From an uncultured Eggerthellaceae bacterium (GTDB lineage: Bacteria; Actinomycetota; Coriobacteriia; Coriobacteriales; Eggerthellaceae), in the NCBI GenBank assembly GCA_947565915.1, contig CANOHY010000021.1:1-35691 (forward strand): a stretch of 35,691 nucleotides of DNA, in the 5' to 3' direction. The stretch's first letter is position 1, and every line of letters begins with the position of its first letter. Below are positions 29,834 through 35,691 of the stretch, piece by piece. The notes beneath the pieces are model-generated. The model did no database searches and was not told the DNA's origin. It saw only the letters and a program-made list of their open reading frames with translations. Both the position numbers and the translations under genes were made by a program.

Positions 29834-30516
29834 CTTTCGCCCTGACATTCGTCGTAGTGCTCGTAGCATGCGTCATCCTGCGCGAACCGCTTCGCCGCTG
29901 CCCGGTGGCTTTCTATGTGCTCGCCGCCGTTGCCGTCGTAGCTCAGCTCGCATCCACATCGCTCGGATTGCCCAAATCGGTTGACCTTGCCCTGCTTCTG
30001 CTCGTGAAGCGCTGCAATGTGGCCATGGCGCTGTTCGCCGTGGTGATGCTCATTGGGGTTCTGCCGCGCGATGGCCGTGCGAGCTCTTGGATGCGCCCTG
30101 TGCGTTCCGAGATCTCGATCGTGGCATGCATTTTGTGCGCGGGCCACGTCATCGGCTACGTCGTCTCGTATGCGCCGCGGGTCATCGCAGGTGCTCTGGC
30201 CAATCCGCTCCTAGTGGTTGGCTTGGTTGCAGCTCTCGTTCTGACGGTTCTGCTCGTTGTGCTGGGCGTCACTTCCATCCAGCGAGTAAAACGGGCTATG
30301 GATTCAGCGAAATGGAAGCGCTTGCAACGGCTCGCGTATGCGTTCTTCTTGCTGGCCTGCGTGCATGCGCTGCTCATGTTGCTGCCTTCCGCCCTAGGGG
30401 GAGGGGCAGCTGCAACCGAAGGGGTATGCGCGTACAGCGTGCTGCTCGTGGCCTATGTCGTTCTGCGCGGAGCTCGAGCCCTCGCTGATCGGCGTTCGAA
30501 CGCCGCAGTCGCATAG
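29830..30516 (+). CDS. Ferric-reductase-like/MsrQ-like membrane protein
   Basis: A 228-residue protein with about six membrane segments. It resembles the ferric reductase-like transmembrane (YedZ/MsrQ) group, which binds heme b and passes quinol electrons to periplasmic partners. Candidate heme ligands are His in ILCAGHVIGY (about residue 106) and in LACVHALLM (about 182), with the Leu-rich segment containing LQRLAYAFFLLACVH typical of the family. The GTG at 29830 is chosen because GGAGGAGG ends 9 nt before it; a TTG at 29821 would lie directly on the ribosome site. It precedes the membrane anchor of the DMSO-reductase-type set by 82 nt. Whether it belongs to that complex, or to a methionine-sulfoxide or iron reductase, is not known. 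Confidence 0.72.
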   Translation: MTFALTFVVVLVACVILREPLRRCPVAFYVLAAVAVVAQLASTSLGLPKSVDLALLLLVKRCNVAMALFAVVMLIGVLPRDGRASSWMRPVRSEISIVACILCAGHVIGYVVSYAPRVIAGALANPLLVVGLVAALVLTVLLVVLGVTSIQRVKRAMDSAKWKRLQRLAYAFFLLACVHALLMLLPSALGGGAAATEGVCAYSVLLVAYVVLRGARALADRRSNAAVA

Positions 30517-30598
30517 GGACGTTACCTCGACGAAACAAATCGAAGGCTGGCTCGATCGTTGCCAGTCAAACTTCTAGAGCTTGTAAGGAGGGTGTTCC

Positions 30599-31354
30599 AT
30601 GATCTCTGAATTCCCGCTATTCGTATTCACGACTCTCGGTGGCCTGTCCGCCGGTCTCGTCATGGCCATGGCGCTGTTCCCGCCTACCGAGAAGCAAGAG
30701 CGTCCTTGGCTTGCGCCGCTCGCATCGCTCGTGCTGCTCGGGGTCGGCATGCTTGGCGTGCTCCTTCATTTGAAGAGGCCTGCGCTGTTCCTGCTGGCGC
30801 TTCGCAATCCTGCTGCTGGCATCGCGCAAGAAGCCTATTGCGGCATCGTGCTGGGCGTGTTGTTGCTGGTCTTGCTCATCGTGTCTTGGCGCAAGGGCGA
30901 AGCGCCCAAGGTGCTCGTTTGGATATCGGCTGCCGTCGGCTTGATCTTGACGTTCATCATGGGCTTTGCCTATGTGGTGAACGTGGGCACTGCTGCTTGG
31001 GCCAACTGGACGACCGTGCCCCTGTTCGTGGTGGGCGATATTGCCATGGGCCTTGCGCTCTGGGCGATCCTCTCGAAGGAGTCCCTCGGAAATCGCACCT
31101 TCACCCTGGCCCTCATCGTCGTGCTGGCCGTGCTTGCCGTGGTCTTGCTGCTCACGGGCTTGCACTTCGCCGCCGTTGGCAACAATGCGCTGCTGATCTT
31201 CGCTGGTTTGATCGTAGCGGGAGCGGGCGGCATCGCCGTTACCGTTGCTGCCCAGAAGTCGTCGGCTAGCTGGCAAGCGGGTGCGCTCGTTGCCTGCGTG
31301 CTCGTCGGCGTGTGCTTGAGCCGCTGGGGATTCTACGCCGCGAGCGTTCTCTAG
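30599..31354 (+). CDS. DmsC-like membrane anchor subunit
   Basis: A 251-residue membrane protein with about eight hydrophobic segments, resembling the DmsC anchor that connects quinol to the DmsAB catalytic part of dimethyl sulfoxide reductase-type enzymes. It opens SEFPLFVFTTLGGLSAGLVM and has the GVLLHLKRPALFLLALRN segment (conserved loop of DmsC-type proteins), followed by AYVVNVGTAAWANW. The ATG has a TAAGGAGG site. It lies before the catalytic gene instead of after the iron-sulfur gene, the reverse of the usual A-B-C order. An upstream gap holds a CTGGC/GCCAG stem (30547-30565). It is separated from the catalytic gene by 64 nt with a hairpin. Confidence 0.83.
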   Translation: MISEFPLFVFTTLGGLSAGLVMAMALFPPTEKQERPWLAPLASLVLLGVGMLGVLLHLKRPALFLLALRNPAAGIAQEAYCGIVLGVLLLVLLIVSWRKGEAPKVLVWISAAVGLILTFIMGFAYVVNVGTAAWANWTTVPLFVVGDIAMGLALWAILSKESLGNRTFTLALIVVLAVLAVVLLLTGLHFAAVGNNALLIFAGLIVAGAGGIAVTVAAQKSSASWQAGALVACVLVGVCLSRWGFYAASVL

Positions 31355-31378
31355 CGAGGCATCCTGCAAACAAGAGAG

Positions 31379-31401
31379 CGATCCCTCGGCAAGGGGGATC
31401 G
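31379..31401 (+). promoter_or_regulatory. Hairpin just upstream of the catalytic molybdoenzyme gene
   Basis: CGATCCC (31379-31385) and GGGATCG (31395-31401) form a perfect 7-bp stem with a 9-nt loop, ending a few bases before the AAAGGAG ribosome site. With no T-run it is more likely a 5'-end stabiliser or translation control element than a terminator. Confidence 0.5.
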
Positions 31402-31418
31402 AGGAAAGGAGAGCTTTC

Positions 31419-33884
31419 ATGGAAAAGCAGGAGAGCAGGTACAGCTTCTCGCGCAGAAGCTTCATCAAGGGAGCTGCGGTTATCGGTGCTGCTGGCGCTT
31501 TGACCGGATGCAGCGCCCAGAGCTCGAACCTGACCGCAGCCGATGGTCCTGCGCCTGAGACCCAGATCTATTCGGGTGCCTGCCGTTCCCAGTGCGCCAA
31601 CGGGTGCTACCTGAACGTGCATGTGCGCGACGGCCAGGTGGTGCGCTGCACCGCCGGCAATTTCGAGGATGGTCCCGAGTTCAACCGCATCTGCCCCAAG
31701 GGCATCTCGTCGCCGGCCCGCGTCTACAGCTCCGAGCGCCTGCAGTATCCCATGCGCCGCATCGGCGAGCGTGGCGAGGGCAAGTTCGAGCGCATCAGCT
31801 GGGACGAGGCTATCCAGGAGGTTACCGACAAATGGAAGGGCTATATCGAGGAGTATGGGCCCACGTCCATCGCGTTCTTCCTCGGTAGCGGCAACACTGG
31901 CACTTTGGGCGGTGCGGCGCCCGAGGGTTCGCTTTGCGCGCGCCTGCTCAACGTCATGGGCGTGAGCCGCGTGCTGCCCGACCGCGACATCGCCACGCCG
32001 ATGTCCCATACCTACATGTTCGGTCCCGGTGCCCATGGCCATCGCGCCGCCGACACCGTCAATGCCGACCATTTCGTCATTTGGGCTGGCGATACCGCCG
32101 TATCCGAGAAGCAGCGCACCCACTTCTTCCTCGAGGGCCGGGATCGCGGCGCCACGCTTACGGTGATCGATATCGCCTTCCGCACGATGGCTGGCAAGGC
32201 CGATAAGTTCATCCCCATCCATCCCGCCACCGACGGCGCGTTGGCGCTCGGCATCATCAACGAGATCCTCGAGCAGGGTTGGGAAGCCACGGATCTTCTC
32301 CGCGATCATACCGAGGCCCCCTTCCTCGTGAAGGATGACGGCAAATACTTGCGCATGAGCGATTTCGGCGTTGCGCCCACCACTTCCAAGAACGCGCAGG
32401 GTCAGGATGTTGTGGTCGATCCGCAAGTTGTTTGGGATGAGGAAACCCAGACTGCTGTGCCTTACACCGAAGCCGTCAAGCCCGCGCTCGGCAACGTGAC
32501 CGAGGTCAATGGCACCCATGTGCGTACCGTGATGGACATGATTCGCGAGACTGCAGCCGAGTGGACGCCGGAGCGCGTCTCCGAGTTGACCGGCGTGAGC
32601 ATCGATGACATCAAGCACCTTGCCCACCTCTATACGCAGGAGGGCAACGTGATGACGGATATGAAGTACGGCCTCAACCACTACAACAACGGCATGTACT
32701 CTTCCAAATGCATCAACTCGCTGCTCCTGATCTCCGGTCAGATGTGCTCTCCTGGCAGGGGGATGTACACTGGCGAAGGCAACTTCGGCGAGGGCGACAC
32801 CAAGACGGCCATCTCGTTCCCCAGCTCATCGGGCGAGAAGCCCAAGGGCGTCGGTGCCACCATCAACTGGACCGACTTCTGCAACATCGTCCAGACGGGC
32901 AAGAAGATGGGCAAGGATTTCCCCATCAAGTCGTTCTACGCTTCGTGCACCAACATCGTCTCCAACCAGACCGAGCAGAACGAGACCATCAAGGCGCTCA
33001 AGGCCATCGACTTCATCGTCATCCAGGAGATGACGATGAACGACACCTCGCTCTACGCCGATATCCTGTTGCCTGCTTGCCACTGGTTCGAGACCACCGA
33101 CCTGCGCATTCGCTATTACGGCAACCCTTATCTGCTGTGGAACGAGAAGGCGATCGAGCCGCTGTACGAGAGCAAGCCGGATGCCGAGATCTACCGGATG
33201 CTTGCCGATGCCATGGGCTACGGTGACTTCTTCGACTTTACCGACGACGAGTACCTCAACATCTTGCTGGCCACCCCTTGGGGCAAGGCCCACGATGTCA
33301 CCATCGACAAGGTGCGCGAGAAGAACTACCTGCGCTGCGAGACCACCGGGCCCGTTGCTCATGCGAACGGGGCGTTCTATACGCCGTCCGGAAGGGCTTC
33401 GTTCTATCGCGAGGATCCCAAGCCCGATTACATGATGGGCCAGGAGCTCGACATCGACAAGGAGAAGTTCTCCCTGTTCTGGGAGCCGGCGCGCGAGGCC
33501 GACTTGAACAACCCCATTCGCGAGAAGTATCCCTTCACCATCTGCTGCGAGCACATGCGCACCCGTACCCACACCCAGTGGTACGACGTGGACTACATGA
33601 AGGAGTTCGAGAGGCAGCCGTGCTGCCGCATCAATCCCGAGGATGCCGCCGAATTGGGCATCAAGGAAGGCGATACCATCCGCCTGTACAACGATCGCGG
33701 CTCGGTGACCTTGCTGGCTACTATCAACCCCGGCGAGCAGCGCAAGGCCCTCCATTGCCCGCGCAGCTTCCTCACCCGCGAGCATATCGACGGCGACCTC
33801 GCCACAACCACGTTCAACGACTACAACCAGGCGTGCCGCAACCAGTCCTACTTCGACTGCGCCGTGGCCATCGAGAAGCTCTAA
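31419..33884 (+). CDS. Tat-exported molybdopterin oxidoreductase, DMSO reductase (DmsA-like) family
   Basis: An 821-residue catalytic subunit of a molybdenum-bis-MGD enzyme. The N-terminus carries a Tat motif (SRRSFIKG, 11-18) followed by a lipobox-like LTGC (28-31). The [4Fe-4S] site is Cys55, Cys59, Cys63 and Cys92 (CX3CX3CX28C), with the usual Lys94 after the last Cys. Typical cofactor segments follow: the region 120-290 for MGD binding and FASCTN..SNQTEQNET near 510-525, then a C-terminal MGD-binding domain with RTRTHTQW and DRGSVTLLATI. The Mo ligand cannot be assigned with confidence. Electrons would come through DmsC-like and DmsB-like neighbours. The substrate (DMSO, TMAO, another S/N-oxide, or a dietary or aromatic compound) is not readable. 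The ATG has AGGAAAGGAG upstream. Confidence 0.93.
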   Translation: MEKQESRYSFSRRSFIKGAAVIGAAGALTGCSAQSSNLTAADGPAPETQIYSGACRSQCANGCYLNVHVRDGQVVRCTAGNFEDGPEFNRICPKGISSPARVYSSERLQYPMRRIGERGEGKFERISWDEAIQEVTDKWKGYIEEYGPTSIAFFLGSGNTGTLGGAAPEGSLCARLLNVMGVSRVLPDRDIATPMSHTYMFGPGAHGHRAADTVNADHFVIWAGDTAVSEKQRTHFFLEGRDRGATLTVIDIAFRTMAGKADKFIPIHPATDGALALGIINEILEQGWEATDLLRDHTEAPFLVKDDGKYLRMSDFGVAPTTSKNAQGQDVVVDPQVVWDEETQTAVPYTEAVKPALGNVTEVNGTHVRTVMDMIRETAAEWTPERVSELTGVSIDDIKHLAHLYTQEGNVMTDMKYGLNHYNNGMYSSKCINSLLLISGQMCSPGRGMYTGEGNFGEGDTKTAISFPSSSGEKPKGVGATINWTDFCNIVQTGKKMGKDFPIKSFYASCTNIVSNQTEQNETIKALKAIDFIVIQEMTMNDTSLYADILLPACHWFETTDLRIRYYGNPYLLWNEKAIEPLYESKPDAEIYRMLADAMGYGDFFDFTDDEYLNILLATPWGKAHDVTIDKVREKNYLRCETTGPVAHANGAFYTPSGRASFYREDPKPDYMMGQELDIDKEKFSLFWEPAREADLNNPIREKYPFTICCEHMRTRTHTQWYDVDYMKEFERQPCCRINPEDAAELGIKEGDTIRLYNDRGSVTLLATINPGEQRKALHCPRSFLTREHIDGDLATTTFNDYNQACRNQSYFDCAVAIEKL

Positions 33885-33897
33885 GGAGGATGGGAAA

Positions 33898-34578
33898 ATG
33901 ACCCGTTACGGAATGGCCATCGACCTGTACCGCTGCATCGGTTGCCAGGCCTGCACCACGGCCTGCAAGATATCCAACAATCTGCCCAAGGATCTCAGCT
34001 ACAACGTGGTGTACACCAAGACCGACCATGATTGGGACGGCTCCTTCGGCACCGCGGTGGTGAAGGGCGCCATCGCCAACGACAATGCCGGCGGCACCTT
34101 CCCCGATTGCATCTTGGAGTTCATGCCCATCCAATGCCAGCATTGCGAGAATCCCAGCTGCTTGCGCGTATGCCCCACGGGTGCCACGCAGAAGCGCGAC
34201 GACGGCATCGTTTGGGTCGATTCCGACCTGTGCATCGGCTGCGGCGCCTGCATCATGGCTTGTCCCTACGAGGGAGTGCGCACGCTCAACGAAGGCGATC
34301 CGGAGTATTACCTCGACGTAGTGGTGGGCGAGTACGATGCTCCCATTCACATGGCTGGCATCGTGGAGAAGTGCACGTTCTGCAAGAATCTCATCGACCG
34401 CGGCGAGGTGCCCGCATGCATGGATCTGTGCCCTGGGCGCGCTCGTTACTGGGGCGACTTGGACGATCCCGAGTCCGATGTGTCCAAGGCCATCGATGGT
34501 CGCAAGTATCATAAGCTGCGCGAGAGCGCTGGCACGAACCCCAGCGTGTACTACCTGTTGCCGCCCGAGCGCGGCTAG
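33898..34578 (+). CDS. DmsB-like four-cluster ferredoxin subunit
   Basis: A 226-residue iron-sulfur subunit. Sixteen cysteines form four [4Fe-4S] sites: C13/16/19/23, C80/83/88/92, C112/115/118/122 and C159/162/174/178. Spacing and length agree with DmsB-type electron-transfer subunits. It has no signal peptide, as expected for a protein carried out by its Tat partner. The start overlaps a TAAGGAGG site 13 nt after the catalytic gene. It lies between the catalytic gene and the chaperone gene, from which it is separated by a strong hairpin. Role is secure by family and context; the exact electron path is inferred. Confidence 0.95.
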   Translation: MTRYGMAIDLYRCIGCQACTTACKISNNLPKDLSYNVVYTKTDHDWDGSFGTAVVKGAIANDNAGGTFPDCILEFMPIQCQHCENPSCLRVCPTGATQKRDDGIVWVDSDLCIGCGACIMACPYEGVRTLNEGDPEYYLDVVVGEYDAPIHMAGIVEKCTFCKNLIDRGEVPACMDLCPGRARYWGDLDDPESDVSKAIDGRKYHKLRESAGTNPSVYYLLPPERG

Positions 34579-34594
34579 CGCGAGCCTGCTCGTT

Positions 34595-34642
34595 GCCGAC
34601 CTGCATCGTTTCGTCCCTCCCCGCGATGCAGGTCGGCTCTTT
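34595..34642 (+). terminator. Strong terminator/attenuator hairpin between DmsB-like and chaperone genes
   Basis: A perfect 14-bp stem of GCCGACCTGCATCG (34595-34608) and CGATGCAGGTCGGC (34624-34637), 15-nt loop, then TCTTT. It begins 17 nt after the stop. It should end most transcripts, leaving less read-through to the chaperone gene 66 nt further on. Confidence 0.68.
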
Positions 34643-34707
34643 CCGACGATGCCGGCGCTGGGTTTCGGCGCGCGGCGTCTACGCTGCACGACGCATGAGG
34701 AGATGGC

Positions 34708-35412
34708 ATGGGTGACGAAAGGGCGCTGAGAAGGATCGTTGGGCTGGCTGACGCCTGCGAGCTGCTTGCAAGGGCCACTGCCTTTCCGGACGAGGCTCTC
34801 GCGAGCGCGCTGTCCGATGGCAGGCTGGTGGGGGACGCCCGGTCGTGCTTGGAAGACTGCGGCGTGCCGTCCGACGAGGCATCGGCTGCTTGCGAGCTGT
34901 GGGAGAATCTGGCAGGCGAGAGCAGCGATGCGCTTCTGTCCGACCTCAAGCGAGCGCATTCCCTGCTGTTCGTGCGCCAGGGCGACGGCGTTGCCGTATG
35001 GCCCTACGAATCGGCATTTATCCATGTCGAGTCGGGCAAGGAGGGCGAACCTGCCATGTTCCGCTCGCCTATCGCCCTGTCCGTCGAGAAGGCGATGCGC
35101 GCTGCAGGCGTTTTGCCGAGCGATTCACGCGTTGAGCCATGCGATAGCGCATGGGATGAGTTCATGTTCCTAGCGTATCTGCTCGGTAGCGAGGCCGAGG
35201 CCCTCGATTCGGGCGACGAGGAGGCGGCAACAACACGTCGCGGGCAGATTGCGAGCTTCGTCGAGGAGCATGCGTGCCGCTGGCTGCCTGCCTTCTTCGA
35301 CGTTGTGGCGCGCGAGCTTCCCTCAATAGCGAGTCCTGCAAGTTGCTCAAGCCTCTTCTACACGGGCCTATGCTCGTACGGAACTTGCGCCATGGGCGTT
35401 CTCCAGCACTAG
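34708..35412 (+). CDS. TorD/DmsD-family molybdoenzyme chaperone
   Basis: A 234-residue all-alpha chaperone that should bind the Tat signal of the catalytic subunit and guard its cofactor loading. Visible family features are the SDLKRAHSLLFVR segment with an aromatic-rich WPYESAF following it, the DEFMFLAYLLG helix, and FVEEHACRWLPAFFDVV near 187-203, matching the HLxxWxPxF motif of TorD/DmsD proteins. Length is close to normal. The ATG at 34708 has a GAGGAG site. It may be expressed at a lower level than the structural genes because of the hairpin upstream. The stop is only 4 nt from that of the convergent surface-protein gene. Confidence 0.85.
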   Translation: MGDERALRRIVGLADACELLARATAFPDEALASALSDGRLVGDARSCLEDCGVPSDEASAACELWENLAGESSDALLSDLKRAHSLLFVRQGDGVAVWPYESAFIHVESGKEGEPAMFRSPIALSVEKAMRAAGVLPSDSRVEPCDSAWDEFMFLAYLLGSEAEALDSGDEEAATTRRGQIASFVEEHACRWLPAFFDVVARELPSIASPASCSSLFYTGLCSYGTCAMGVLQH

Positions 35413-35416
35413 ATCA

Positions 35417-35691
35417 TTACCTCTCGCGCCTCAGACGAGCATACAGAATAGCCAGGGCTACAGCAATGAGCACTATGCCAGCTGCGGTGAACACCGTGGT
35501 GCCGATTCCTCCCGTTGGGGGCATTATGTAGCCGCGCATGTTCCTTATGAGCAGCGGATCGGAGTCGGTACCCGCTTCTGTAAGCGATTCATCGAACTCG
35601 ATTCGGTATTCCATTGTGGCGGGGTCTTGTTCTATGGTTACCGCCAGGGGAACCGCATTGTCGAGATATCCTTCGGGGATTTTCGTTTCGG
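35417..35691 (-). CDS. C-terminus of a sortase-anchored SpaA-type pilin/adhesin (partial)
   Basis: The open frame runs off the window's end, giving the last 91 codons read on the minus strand. The visible part begins ETKIPEGYLDNAVPL, matching the E-box (ETxxPxGY) of SpaA/Cna-B pilin domains, where the Glu helps form an isopeptide bond. A beta-rich segment follows, then the sorting signal MPPTGG (a variant of LPxTG), a hydrophobic segment (about 20 residues) and the basic tail ARLRRER. The protein is therefore likely covalently attached to the wall by a sortase or built into a pilus. The missing N-terminus and any sortase gene lie outside. The preceding plus-strand chaperone converges on it with a 4-nt gap. 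Confidence 0.88.
   Translation of the reverse strand, partial: ETKIPEGYLDNAVPLAVTIEQDPATMEYRIEFDESLTEAGTDSDPLLIRNMRGYIMPPTGGIGTTVFTAAGIVLIAVALAILYARLRRER

Noticed and set aside
33814..35025. A 403-codon minus-strand frame across the iron-sulfur subunit and chaperone
   Set aside because: It covers two clearly coding plus-strand genes and a terminator-like hairpin.
1..35691. CRISPR arrays, tRNA/rRNA genes, insertion sequences, prophage genes
   Set aside because: No regular repeat-spacer pattern, cloverleaf, transposase or phage structural gene was recognised on either strand by eye.

Overview
The window looks like a chromosomal segment of an anaerobic, high-GC actinobacterium of the Coriobacteriia, most likely family Eggerthellaceae (Slackia/Eggerthella-like). 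This is inferred from the gene content: a Tat-exported fumarate-reductase-like flavoprotein with separate multiheme-cytochrome and FMN-lipoprotein partners, a DMSO-reductase-type molybdoenzyme operon, and many peptidases and amino-acid permeases. Genus is not fixed by anything seen. No tRNA, rRNA, CRISPR array, insertion sequence or phage gene was recognised.

Region 1 (1-6.9 kb), extracytoplasmic flavin respiration. Four tightly packed or overlapping genes encode a membrane-anchored five-heme-site cytochrome, an FMN-binding lipoprotein, a Tat-exported FAD reductase and an unrecognised membrane protein. On the other strand lie an ApbE flavin transferase, which could attach FMN to the lipoprotein, and a regulator made of two MarR domains in one chain. 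A perfect TATAAT abutting a 22-bp palindrome precedes the regulator. A TIM-barrel protein of unknown function is divergent from apbE.

Region 2 (6.9-19.4 kb), peptide and amino-acid use. A C69 dipeptidase, two APC permeases (one with a ~285-residue Ala-rich tail), an S10 carboxypeptidase-like protein, a C45-type Ntn-hydrolase, a C1B aminopeptidase, the BrnQ carrier and a small flavodoxin-fold oxidoreductase. The four peptidases/hydrolases lack signal peptides, so the picture is import followed by intracellular hydrolysis.

Region 3 (19.6-24.9 kb). An overlapping trio (esterase, HxxxDG acyltransferase, zinc-ribbon membrane protein) is followed by the RNA polymerase recycling ATPase HelD.

Region 4 (25.1-28.5 kb). 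A compact signalling cassette: a secreted Gly-rich protein with two EF-hand/Excalibur-like repeats, an ECF sigma factor and an RsgI-like membrane anti-sigma factor that keeps the Asn-Pro motif of the autocleaving RsgI domain. Convergent to it are a band-7 (SPFH) protein and a YtrA-type GntR regulator.

Region 5 (28.6-35.4 kb), second respiratory module. An orphan NrfD-like quinol protein diverges, across a promoter region with a 25-bp inverted repeat, from a ferric-reductase-like membrane protein and a DMSO-reductase-type set in the order C-A-B-chaperone. Hairpins sit just before the catalytic gene and between the B subunit and chaperone. The window ends in the C-terminus of a sortase-anchored, SpaA-type pilin/adhesin on the minus strand.
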